64,000 nt of DNA. It comes from Ischnura elegans (taxonomy: Eukaryota > Arthropoda > Insecta > Odonata > Coenagrionidae). The notes below the pieces were generated by a model. It was not told where the DNA came from. It did no database searches and saw nothing but the letters and a program-made list of their open reading frames with translations. The stretch is taken from the NCBI RefSeq assembly GCF_921293095.1, contig NC_060253.1, forward strand, positions 76,111,992 through 76,175,991. The letters are read 5' to 3'. A program made the position numbers and the translations under genes. Below, in pieces: positions 53,515-63,767 of this stretch (positions are counted from its first letter, which is position 1; every line of letters starts with the position of its first letter).

Positions 53515-54154
53515 AGGGTGGTTTCCTATTATTTTTTTATTGGCTAAATTGAAAGATTATTATTCCTGGAGTACGTATTTCACGATTTTAGATTTTTAAA
53601 TGACGACATCTATTTTTCACGTTTAAATGAAAAGTGAAAATTTTTAAGCGTGGGAAAACGCGACGGCTAAATAATAATGTTGGGAAAAGCCCGTGTGACG
53701 TCATTCTGGTTCCGGCTGCCATCGTGCGAGGCCACCTTGGTGCGAGGCTATGAGCGCCGATATGATGCAGGCTGCTAGCAGGTAGCGCTTGGCTTAAAAA
53801 AGGATTGTTAATACCCTATCAAACGAAGGAAACTTTCCGACCTTAGCCAGTTTTAATAGGTGATTATTAAGAGATGCTTCCCTTAGCCCTGTGCTTCATC
53901 CATGCATTGGTAATCTCAGACGATGTAAAACTCCTGACTACTCGTATAGCATGTAGGTCCCTGTGACGTCACGTGGAGTGGCATTGCATAGGCGCCAATC
54001 TGGCCTTTTCCAAATTAGGTTAAAATTGACCATTAACAATCGTCCTAACTGGGATTTCTAAAACAAAATAATTTGTATATTATGAATACACTAATGGTGG
54101 GTAACGAATCGCAATCAATGCCTTTCGTTTTATTTGGTGAAGCAAATTACCCTA
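53515..54154. mobile_element. MITE-like element, short inverted ends
   Basis: Begins TAGGGTGGTTTCC and ends with the inverse of TAGGGTAATTTGC (ends ACCCTA). 640 bp, no coding content, two TGACGTCA-type words inside (53698 and 53965). Ends with TA on both sides fit a TA target, but this is an imperfect 10-12-bp pair only. Confidence 0.4.
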
Positions 54155-55077
54155 CATGAAAAATTTAAATAACGATAAATGGGAGGATTGTTGTCTGGGC
54201 TTTACAATGGCTGCTAGGGTTTGCTGTCTTAACTGAACTTCACCTCTTTCTTTATTCGCCTTACTGACGACTCGTATGCTTCCCAAGCTTTGGACGCATT
54301 TTTCACCACCTGTTTCTTTGAGATTTCTTCTCGAATTTGAACCCAAAAAATGGTACTGATCGTAGGCGTTGAATCTTAGTTTACTGATGATAGCTTGTAT
54401 AAAACGTGATGCATAGAATCACTGAACGTATATATTTAAAAGGTGTGACGTCATTAGTTAATTTCAGTAGTCAATTGTTGGAAGTTTATCATATTGCCGC
54501 CTTCTTCAGCCACACATGTTATGCACTCGTGTAGTATATTTATAAGAAAGAAATATTTTTTGAAATATTAAAAAATCTAGTTTCACAAGGGTGCCGGTCC
54601 ATAGACGCAGCTCATTGTGGACGTATCGATAAAAGTAATAAACGGTGGGTCGTTGGAATTTAAAAGTTTATCTTCTAAGTTATTTATAAAAGCATCACCT
54701 AAAATGGGTACAGAGTATCGGACGATCTCACGCTCAGGCCACGAACTTGTATAAAAAAAAAGCTATTAAATTAAAAATTAACAAGTTTTTCTCGAGATTA
54801 ACACTTAATCACGAAATCTACCACTTGCCATTTACGTTGTTTCCTTTCCTTTTTTGGAAGAATGGTCAATTTGTTTTCTAAAATACATTTAAGGCAAGTG
54901 TGTTAGGTGCATATTGCTGTTTCTTTTCCTTAGACAATAGTTAAAAAGCAAATTAATATGAGGGAAAATGTCAATTCCATGGATATACGTAGGTCAGGAT
55001 GTAGTGCGAGATCGACATTTTTAATTATAAGGCTGAATACAGGCCTCGAGGAAATCTGTCAGTGACCTCGCAGGAAA
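54155..55077. other. AT-rich non-coding stretch
   Basis: No coding homology; a 64-codon minus frame at 54152-54346 has no recognisable domain. Confidence 0.35.
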
Positions 55078-55456
55078 AGCAGTAAAGAGACTCTGTGACT
55101 TCCACGGTGTATTTAACTTACAAATATCGGTTTCAGGTGTCAAGTTATATTCAAGTAACTGCATAAAAAAATATAGTTTATGTAACTAGGAGAAATTACG
55201 ATGGGAGGGGTTAGGTTGGTCGTGTAGGGAATATATACCCCCACCCACTCTCCCCCAGTTACAACACATAGTTTGTTTCCCCACATCATCCCCCTCCCTT
55301 CTCAACCAATCTAACCCTTCCCATAGTAACTTCCCATGGTATATATATATAAACCTGTCCTATCCATGCTTTTTCAATGCATTTGAAAATGGCTTGACAG
55401 CCGAAACCGATCGTTCTATGCTAAATAATTGTGGAAGTCACAAAGTCTCTTCACTA
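55078..55456. mobile_element. palindromic MITE-like element
   Basis: Left arm from about 55080 (GTAAAGAGACTCTGTGACTT) and right arm to about 55455 are inverted copies; homology extends about 65-70 bp and includes ATCGGTTTC-GGTGTCAAG. A second inverted pair (GATGGGAGGGGTTAGGTTGG and its inverse) lies inside at 55199-55218 and 55309-55329, so the element can fold over most of its length. No coding content. Confidence 0.65.
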
Positions 55457-55687
55457 CTAATATGAAGCCCTTCTACCTCGGGATAGCTTCCAATTTCGAT
55501 TTAACTTGGCGGGAAACCGAATAATTATTTTCGAATCATATTTTAATTCCAATTGATTTGAAATACCAACTTGGTTATCACGTATATTTTCCAGTAATTT
55601 TTTTATGAACAAGGTCGTGTTTCGTGAAAGCCAAATGAGGTAATTCGAACACATGTAAATGTACATTTATCACAGTTGTGGTTGAAA

Positions 55688-56122
55688 TTAAGCCTTGGGC
55701 TTCACGTTTTCAGTCTCACTGACAAAAATGTTTCCTTGGCTGCTGATGCAAAGCCGTAGAGAATCCTGGGCTAGAACATGTTGTCGGTAAGGAGGGAAAA
55801 CACTGTCCGTGAAGCCATCGATGCACTTGCAGAATAACTTGACCGCCTTGTCCACTTCAACCTTGGTTGCTGTCTCTCCTGCTTTATCCATGGTGGAGAG
55901 GGCCTCTTCAAATGTCGCCTTCAGCCGAACCACTTTATCCATCTGGTTGATCGTGCTTGATGAGCACGAGTCGCATTTGTTTGCCTTTGACTTTCTTGAT
56001 TTCTTCTTCCTCCTGTTCTTTTTGGTATCACCTTTGCCATCTTGATCATTTGACGTTTCACTGTCAAGTGCTTCGTAGATGTCTTTGTCATCACCATCCT
56101 TCTTTGGGCAGATGATCTGTTC
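55688..56122 (-). CDS. SMYD4: SMYD4-like protein, last exon
   Basis: 145 codons to a TAA at 55688-55690. Acceptor TTTCAG precedes 56122. It begins EQIICPKK, continues with a charged insert (about 40 residues, DTKKNRRKKKSRKSKANK), then CDSC, which with the earlier cysteines would complete the post-SET zinc sites. A helical C-terminal part follows (VVRLKATFEEALSTMD, VFPPYRQHVLAQDSLRLCIS). The protein ends soon after GNIFV, earlier than the TPR-rich tail of vertebrate SMYD4. Phase 0 join to the exon at 57234-57513 (DER then EQI). Confidence 0.82.
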   Translation of the reverse strand, partial: EQIICPKKDGDDKDIYEALDSETSNDQDGKGDTKKNRRKKKSRKSKANKCDSCSSSTINQMDKVVRLKATFEEALSTMDKAGETATKVEVDKAVKLFCKCIDGFTDSVFPPYRQHVLAQDSLRLCISSQGNIFVSETENVKPKA

Positions 56123-57233
56123 CTGAAATTGTGGGATAGATAAGTATTAATTTGGTATGACACATACTTGCTGGGAATCACTGGAAAACTTCGAAATTTT
56201 CAATTTCAGTGAACAGTGGTACAAGAAGTTTTAGTTCTTAATAATATTTTCCTGTGAGGAGTATGAGTTAGGTCACGTCCGATGTACATTTCTGTATATG
56301 TGTTCTATTTCTGTCCCATTGAAATGGAATAACTGTATCATGGCTAATGAGGTAATGATTGATATTTCCTTTCTGCTTGCGCTTAGAATCTTCACATTAA
56401 AAGAAAAAATAGTATGTGTATTTTTATTTATCACTCTTTTGAGGTTGACTCTATGGGAACTACTCTCCTTTCTGAGTAGAATCTTCTTCAGATATCTTGA
56501 ATTATCACGGATCCCAAATGCACTTTGTGGTTGTATATTGTACTGGTTATATATTGATTATTTACAATTATTAAAGTATACATTGTATAATTATAAATTA
56601 AATTTAAAGTATACATTGTGTACTCAAAGGGGCGATTAAATAATTGTAAATAACAATCGATATGCTGTTTTTCTTTAACCAAAAATTGTTTAAATATATT
56701 CAACTCAAATATTGGGAGGTTAAAACATCAAGAAAAAGTAATTTGGAGCCATTTCGTTTCTCTAAAAATTGGCGCAAAGAAGGATAAACAAAGCAAAACC
56801 TAGCCTGGACCACAATTGGGGCTACCTCTACATTATGCCTCCGTGAACGTGTAGCTTGCCTCTAAGTCGAATATTGGAATGGGATGATATATAGTCTATT
56901 CTTGTTTATAAAATATGTTTCTTTCAGCCAACTCCAATTGCGTATTCTTTAAATTTTTTTCCTGGATAGTGTATGTTGCGTTTTCTTGATGACATTTTGT
57001 AGCTATGGCGGCCCACGTCTTTTTTTTTAGACCTTAGACCTTTTAGACATTTTTAGACCTTACCTTAGATGTGCCATGCGATGGCCACAAAAAATCAACA
57101 AGATACATCGTTACATCTAGATACAATCAGAAAATTGCTAAGAAAGTATCAATCTGTAACGTTGAGCGAGAAAAGTGTATACATTCCATATTTCCCTTTG
57201 ATAAGTTTTGTCTTGTTATAAATGATATCTCAC
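56123..57233. other. intron of the SMYD4-like gene
   Basis: Starts GTGAGA (minus strand, 57233) and ends TTTCAG. AT-rich; holds two copies of TTAAAGTATACATTGT (about 56572 and 56607) and a TTTTAGACCTTAGACC-type simple repeat at 57020-57065. Confidence 0.7.
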
Positions 57234-57513
57234 CCTTTCATCCAGTGCTTCTCCATCCACTGGAATGGCATTCCAGCACCCTACTTTGGTGCATCTCAGA
57301 GTGGCAGATGAACCGTCTCCCATTGCTTCGTAGGTTGGCCAATCTGCCAGGCAAGCTACGCAGCGGCAGATGAACCAATACCTCGATCTCAGGATTCGCT
57401 GTCTTTCACGCCGGCTCTGTTTGGTGAACACAGGACCATAATTTTCTGGAATAGCCTCGCCTGCCTTCAATGGTCGTAGGGCGCGCACCACGATGCTAGT
57501 ACCCAGGAAATAT
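57234..57513 (-). CDS. SMYD4: SMYD4-like protein, SET C-terminal and post-SET exon
   Basis: 280 nt. Encodes YFLGTSIVVRALRPLKAGEA, IPENYGPVFTKQSRRERQ and then SRYWFICRCVACLADWP, the end of the SET domain and the C-x-C-x2-C post-SET zinc motif. NYGP holds the SET tyrosine. Acceptor TTTACAG before 57513 and donor GTGAGA after 57234. The first base completes an Arg codon begun in the exon at 59732-59951. Confidence 0.88.
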
Positions 57514-59731
57514 CTGTAAATAGTCACTCAATTAGTGTATAAATTCACAGAATGTTTTTACCCTTTGCATTACTCAAAGAGTGGTGTTAGCGTTGAAGAA
57601 CGAACATGCAAAAGGGTGGAATGGTACGACACACACGGGCCGGGAATCAAGCACCAGAACTAACACGTCCAGTTATCCTCAGGAGGGTGTGGAGAGGAAG
57701 GAAAATTAGGAAAGAAGCCCCACGGCGCTTCATTCCTATTTTTCTCGATATTTGGCGCGATAAGGAGCCCGCCGACGCCTCCGCGGTGAGGATAGGGTTG
57801 GTAGGGGGGCGAGGGGTATCATGAGGGCGACGTGGGCCACTACTAGCGGAACCTTTCAGGTTTCTACGGAAGGGGTAGATTTTTATAAGGAAAAGAAAAA
57901 TCTTTCGAAATCGGGAAAAAGGTGACGAAGAGCTTACTGGTGTGTTCTTTGCACTTCGTGGAGACCGACTATATATTACCGGATTCGTAGGAATGTTTCT
58001 ATTTCACTTTTTACTCTTAGTTGAATTTAACGTGGTTGAGACTACGTTGTGAAGTCGATTTAAATGTAAACTTCTTGTCAGTTCTTTCTATTTTAAGCTC
58101 TTCTTTCTCAATCGATTTGACTTCAAGGCATCGATTTCTGAAGAGGAATGCTCTCCCGTGGGTGAACATGCCAGTGTCTTACACTGGCATGGCTGTCTCA
58201 TAGAAAAATCTTCAGATGGAGAAAACATACGGAAAAAACGACGGGGAGAGCTAATTCATGTAAGTATTTCAAAAGATTTTATCGTTCATGCGTTTAATTT
58301 CCAGCCGTTTATTTAAAATTGTTTTCGGATGAAAAACTATTTTAACCTGAAAATATTGCTAATACAGGTAGCTACAAGTGTTGGGCTCGTCTATTGCAAA
58401 CGAACCTACAAGTGCCAGTGGACGTGTGTATTCGCTAGAGGCAAACGGGCGGGCAAACTTCCTATATAACAGGGTAGTATCAAGAAAATATTTATTGGTT
58501 ATTGTCGTTTAAGAGTTCTGAACATGCTATCCTTCTCATATTTAGGCTGGTCGTTAACTGGAAGCGTTTTGAAGCGGCTTCGCGCCCACTCCTATTCGAG
58601 AGGCCGAAAACGACAACGAAATGAGCAGCTATAAGTGTAGCGCTCGTCCGTTGCAAGCGAACCTACACTGCCAGTAGACGTGTGTATTCGCTAGAGACAA
58701 ACGTGAGTTTCAAGGGAAACAAAATCACATAACGCAGACCATACATATACTGATGTACTGCATCGTCTTAGGTCAAACCATGAAGGAAGTGTAGCGCGAG
58801 CCTTGTACGCCTGAAACTCCGCGCCGGTTGCCGCCTTCAGTAGACGCAGGTATGTCTGGCTCTGTGTTATGGGATTTGCCGCGCGAAGCCGCTTGCTTAT
58901 GCTCATGTCGCCTGAGCGTGAAGTCGCCTACTTACGTTTCCATTGTACGACCAGCCATACAGGGTCGCATAATGTAACAGATGGTAGCATATTGCTACAT
59001 TATATAAGGTGTTTAGTTTTCAAATGAATTGTGAAATGCTAATGCAAGGTGCAATTCTATTGGCTTAATGCCCTTTAAAAACGATGCCAACCAAATATTA
59101 TTTGTTTGCATTATGTCAACGGAATGTGAGGCAATTATTGAAAAAATATTTATGGATTTGAAATGTTGCAATGTACCACCATTTTTTATGTTCACATCTA
59201 GAGGCGTGTAATTTCCACAAAATATGGGTAACAGTGGGTCAAGTGTTTGAAGAACAAGAAGCCATGATTTTAATTTCATAGCCACTTCTTTTGCGAAGCC
59301 CCACTGTAATAACGGAACCCGCGAATGCACTCCCTTTCATTGATATTTCGTTGCTGGAATTTTCATCCAAATATCGCATAATTTCACCGTAAGAAACGAA
59401 AAATTTGCCACTCATCTTCCTCAAGAGTTCAATAATTCTCCTTCCAAGTAAATATTTGTCAGAGGTCACTAGAGCCAAATTTGCAGTGCTAGAAGGCGTA
59501 TAACGGTTATGATCGGCGCAAGTGACTCGGTATCAATGGATAGCAACCCTTGAGATCACTGATATTAAAATTGATTTGTGAAGTTACTCAAGACAAGTAT
59601 AAAACGAATTGACGGCCATTTTGAATTATGACGTTAGCAATCACGGCGCCGCTCGCGGTGAGTTGATTTCCGAATTGTATTCTTAAGGGACACCCTGATA
59701 TAGGTGTGCATCATAACCTTCAAGGACTTAC
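57514..59731. other. intron of the SMYD4-like gene with repeats
   Basis: 2.2 kb with GT-AG ends. An about 80-bp direct repeat lies at 58376-58453 and 58629-58705 (GAACCTACA-GTGCCAGTRGACG and TGTGTATTCGCTAGAG). An inverted pair GAAGCGGCTTCGCGCC/GCGCGAAGCCGCTT is at 58570-58585 and 58880-58893. Two minus frames at 59013-59478 show no recognisable domain. Confidence 0.65.
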
Positions 59732-59951
59732 CGTGTGGTGGCTGGGTAACAGTCATGGTTGAAGAGAGCCACCGTTGGATAGATTCCCACTCCAATGTAT
59801 TGAGTCTTTGAGGATCTGAAGCGGTATTCTTTCTCATACAGAGTTTCGAATATTTCATGTGCGTTGAACTGGAGCATTTGAAGGTAATGTAGGAGAAGGC
59901 GGGCTGCGATAATCTCCTCCTCACTGCGGAAACCAATTTCCTCTTCCATTT
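59732..59951 (-). CDS. SMYD4: SMYD4-like protein, SET core exon
   Basis: 220 nt. Encodes MEEEIGFRSEEEIIAARLLL, HYLQMLQFNAHEIFE and YIGVGIYPTVALFNHDCYPA, the SET NHDCxPN-type S-adenosylmethionine-binding motif as found in insect SMYD4 proteins. Acceptor TTTGGCAG; donor ACG|GTAAGT. Begins with two bases of a Glu codon and ends with two bases of an Arg codon, matching both neighbours. Confidence 0.9.
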
Positions 59952-60982
59952 CTGCCAAAGTACCAAAATTATATCAATCAGGCTATTTAATTAGGTTGGC
60001 ATTTTCATGACATAATTAGGTTTATTGAGAATTTTCCAAGGGTAACTCAACACTTAGATGCATTAAATAGAGTGAGCTATATTTTATGATTTTACCTTAA
60101 TAATTTTTTTATTTGTTGCTGTTATTCCCTGGATCAGAAAATAAAAAGGGGGTTGTAGACACTTAGTTTAATTTTGTACGTGGTATTTAAGTACAACACA
60201 CACTTGAATCAGCAGAAAGTGACGAAATGCGCAAAACAAAACGCAATCAAACAAATACCTTACAGAAACCACCCAAATTAATGCTGTCAGATATGTATCA
60301 AAATTAGTTGATGTTTAATGTAGCTAAATGTAACCCGAAGTTCGACCCGAAATAGTTTTGACTCCGATTTCGTTTCGACCCTGAGTTTTCCTCCCCGGGT
60401 TCAAATCCGTTTCGTTTCTAAATTTCGCTCCAGGGAACGAAACTATTGAAATTTTACTGGTTTCAACTTTCGTTTAGTTTCGATTGCCATCCCTGCCGCC
60501 CAAGCATACAGGCCCTCCCTTCAAGGTGGCGTCGAGCCATATAATTAAATGGATATTACGTTGAAAAATAGTGTTGTGTAGCTAAAATATTTGGGAATAA
60601 CATAGTGTATTTGGATGATTAATATAACAACAACCTTTTTCAGACAAAATATGTGTTGCATCACATTTTGAACTCCCCTCGTGGTATGATTTAATAATGT
60701 AATAAAGTAATTTAAGTATTTTTTTTAAGAATCTGAGCTTTTACCGGTGAATAGCATGGATGAGAGCTGCTCGGTTGTCCAACCTGGTGAGGGTCTGCAT
60801 GGTGTAGGCCGACGTTTTGTTGTCGATCATCAGCCCTGAGGATGTTAGGGAAGTCTCTCAACGAAACGTCGGCCTGCACCATGCTGACCCTCGACCCGGT
60901 TGGAAACCCGATAAGCTTTCATCTATGTTTTCTTTATTTTTCTTTGTTTTTTTTTTTAATGGGTGATAGTGGAAATACTCAC
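59952..60982. other. intron of the SMYD4-like gene with hammerhead-like repeat
   Basis: GTGAGT donor at 60982, acceptor at 59952. Contains a GTTTCG-rich stretch (60340-60500) and the repeat at 60775-60915. Confidence 0.65.
60775..60915 (+). repeat. hairpin repeat with hammerhead-like core
   Basis: GGGTCTGCATGGTGTAGGCC (60791) and its near inverse GGCCTGCACCATGCTGACCC (60871) form arms around CTGAGGA (60836-60842), a weak stem and GAAAC (60863-60867). Downstream words GTCGGCC and GACCCGGTTGGAAACCCG are shared with 63146-63195 and with 19035-19090. Same layout as the Penelope core at 37561-37586. Confidence 0.55.
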
Positions 60983-61200
60983 CTTTACTGCCAATTTTTT
61001 TGAAGAAAGTCGAGTGACGCAGGCATTTGATCAGGAAAATTGCCATCAGAGTTCTCTCCAGCATGTCTACTGGTGACCTTTCGTCGCTCAGTGTTATCAG
61101 GTTCATGACAGCTCTGTAGTCCTTTGCGTCGTAATACCTCTTTTCTCCGCACTTGTTCCCTGGGTCGTTTTCTTTGTTGGCTCCACTGCTATTGGTTGGG
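60983..61200 (-). CDS. SMYD4: SMYD4-like protein, SET-inserted helical exon
   Basis: 218 nt. Encodes a Ser/Asn-rich start (PTNSSGANKENDPGNKC), YYDAKDYRAVMNLITLSDER, SPVDMLERTLMAIFLIKCLR and FFKKIGSK, the helical region between MYND and the SET core. I chose the acceptor CTTCACAG before 61200 because it alone keeps phase with the donor at 63767; two other AG sites 15-40 bp upstream do not. Donor AAAG|GTGAGT. Confidence 0.82.
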
Positions 61201-61732
61201 CTGTGAAGTATTGTGCTTTGCTCAATTTTTTATGCTCATATTTTTTTCTCCACATTAGATGCTGATTAGCCTTGAAAACATCATGCGCAGAGATGCATTC
61301 ATATTTACTTTTAAAATAGCGAACATGTTGGGAATTACTTGGATTAGAAATTTGAACTGGAAAAGCGCTCTGAGAAAGAAATCTGTGAGCTTGCGCAGTG
61401 GCTATCGTTTTTTATGATAAAATTTTGTTTAACGAAGCTGTGAAATCATTTGAGGCGATGATAAATTCGAGAAAATTGACAGTGAAGGTCAGACCTGGAG
61501 CAGGACCACAAATAATGAGTAATATTGAAAACTTTGCTTTAAAAATCTTTTATAATTTTATATTGAAAAATATATTTTTTTATGTTTAGCATAATGAAAG
61601 TACTTGTGTATTACCACACTTATATATTTCAGCCGTCCCAGGTTTCGACACATAGTGCCATTTTCTTGAAAGAAGTGTGGAAATAGACTAGTGAAGAATG
61701 ATCGCAGGCTTTCCCAGAGCATAGAATCGTGG

Positions 61733-63203
61733 AAGGTTACTCGGGAATTCCGCCGGCTTAGGTTCTCCAACTCCACCTCGGCCGACGTTTCGATGTACGA
61801 ATAGGGAACTTGCATATATTTCAGATATAATCAATAGCCCCAAAATTATTTAAAAATATATGTTTGCATACCTCGGTGAAAGTTTTTTTTATTATTTTAT
61901 GACGTGGTTTGCGATATTTAATGCATCAAAGTTCACGAGAATTTTCAAATGCAAGTGAGAAGCGAAAACGCCCGATGATTGGCTGGTAGAAAAGTGACGT
62001 CATAGTTCAGTACGAGGCACGGCGGCACGGCCATAGTATAGGTTGAATACTTGAATACATGCGACGGCGTGGTTATGATTCATTTATTGAAGTGCAGACG
62101 TATCGGAGTTGTTCATTGTGACTTCAGGGCTATTATTTGATCTATTTCTCCTCCATTGAAAGTGATAGATTGCGTAAAGATGAAGGCATATGGTTATTCT
62201 TAGGCTGATCCTAGCAAGCTTCCTGTTACTGATTCCATCATGATAACAGGGTATTTTAGTGAAACTGTAGAATTCGTCGGCTCGGAAAGTCGATGCCGAG
62301 AAATGGAAAGGTAGCTGATCTTTAATGTTTCATAGTTCATAACAAAGTGAAACTTGCGTATAATATTGGCGAAAGCGTATACTCATGTGAAATGTGTATT
62401 CTTTTGGCAGTCCGGTAGAGTCTTATGGTGAACTTATTTCCACCTCGAAGCTGTCGATGATACTTTCAACTTAAAAATACCTTGCCTTGAGGGCGACAGG
62501 AAGCTCTGAGGAAGGCAGAATTATTTACGATATGCACATCGAGAAACACCTATCTCGATTTTTGTTCGGAAGTTGAGTTTTTATTCTACGGCGGCCGAAT
62601 TATCGAAAAATCTCAGTTTCAAGTTATTCAGTCAATGAAATATGGAAATATTATTTATATTAAAGTTATCTTCGCTCACATAGCACACGGGTTTATCATT
62701 CCGTTTATTATACTCTTATTTTTCCGTAACGCTCATCCCGACAGACGGCATGCATCGAGGCTTTTCTTCTAATTTCCTCCATGGGAATGCAGACGAAAAT
62801 TTTTTCTGGGGTGTTATTGCACAGAGGAACAATGCACCACTTGTAATTTTTCCTTATTTCACCCATGTTCTCCTTTAAACGCAACGTGGCTCTTCCAAAC
62901 CTGCAGTTACTGGGCTTGGATCTTGGACTCGTACTGAACTATGACGTCACAGCCAAAGATTAGTGGGGGCGGTATTTTTTAGCCCGCGAAACTCGGGCGA
63001 CTTTTGGGAGTCATTTTCTAGAGTATAAACTGAATTTTAAGCGGAAAAAAGTATATTGCGGTACTAAGTGTTTACTGTAGTATATCAGCATACTGTTTAT
63101 AAAAAGTATGCAATTTCCCTATTGTCCATCGTCATCAGGGCATCGAAACGTCGGCCGAGATGGAGTTATAGAACCTGACCCGGTGGAATTCCCGAGTAAC
63201 CTT
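61733..63203. mobile_element. 1.47-kb element with long inverted repeats
   Basis: The outer 63 bp (61733-61795; AAGGTTACTCGGGAATTCC...) and 63141-63203 are inverted copies at about 85 percent. Further in, TGACGTCATAGTTCAGTACG at 61994-62013 and its inverse at 62932-62951 match perfectly. AATAGGGAA-TTGCATA also matches between the arms. The arms are therefore about 280 bp with diverged middle parts. The interior (62016-62928) has no coding frame of note. The outer arm shares CGAAACGTCGGCC and CCCGG-GGAATTCCCGAG with the hairpin repeats at 60836 and 19035. Confidence 0.72.
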
Positions 63204-63299
63204 ACACGAATAGGCTAGTTCTTTCACTATGTGAAATATAAAATATTTCCGAATTACCCCGGAAACCGTATCATTTATCATTTCCTATCATTTGCTGAG

Positions 63300-63747
63300 T
63301 AGGTTTATTGGCTTATTGGCTAACCTGTGGTGTGCAAAGTATGTCTCCTCACTACTCCAATGAATGCTTGTATATGTATGCTATATATTATATCTTAATT
63401 GCATGTGTAATATTTGTATATTCTATGTACCTCATGAACTATGTTGTATTTTGCCCCCCTTCTTGTGTGGGCGTTTTCCTGCCGTGGGTTTTTTCGCTGA
63501 AGGATATTTCACCCTTATCCTCATGTTTTTTACCACAAACAGAATCTTTTTTACACAAAATTTTCACGTATAGTTGTTTACATTTTTGACATTTCACAAA
63601 CAGTGTATATTGTATTTTCTTTGTATTGTAAACGTTTGTCTACCATTTTTTAATATGTTTTCATTAACGTTATTGAGGGGTTAGGTGGAAGAGAGGACTT
63701 TTTAGTCACAACCTCGCCCGAATAAAGGCATTTTATTATTATTACTT
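63300..63747 (+). mobile_element. 3' end of an unclassified LINE
   Basis: Ends GGGGTTAGGTGGAAGAGAGG, ACTTTTTAGTCACAACCTCG, then AATAAA at 63721-63726 and a TTATTATTATTA tail. That is the shape of a LINE 3' untranslated end with polyadenylation signal. Upstream frames (63308-63589) show no certain coding match, so the family is open. Confidence 0.45.
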
Positions 63748-63767
63748 CATTTTCTTTTGGTACTCAC

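Larger units (their letters stand above)
61201..63767. other. intron of the SMYD4-like gene with inserted elements
   Basis: 2.6 kb, GTGAGT donor at 63767. Most of it is an inverted-repeat element (61733-63203) and a LINE 3' end (63300-63747). Confidence 0.7.

Noticed and set aside
59013..59478. Two minus-strand frames in the SMYD4-like intron
   Set aside because: Considered as an extra exon or a transposase fragment; phase analysis of the flanking exons leaves no room for an exon and no family motif is visible.
63141..63203. Third hammerhead core at the right end of the inverted-repeat element
   Set aside because: GAAAC and the shared flank are present, but CTGANGA does not precede it on the same strand.
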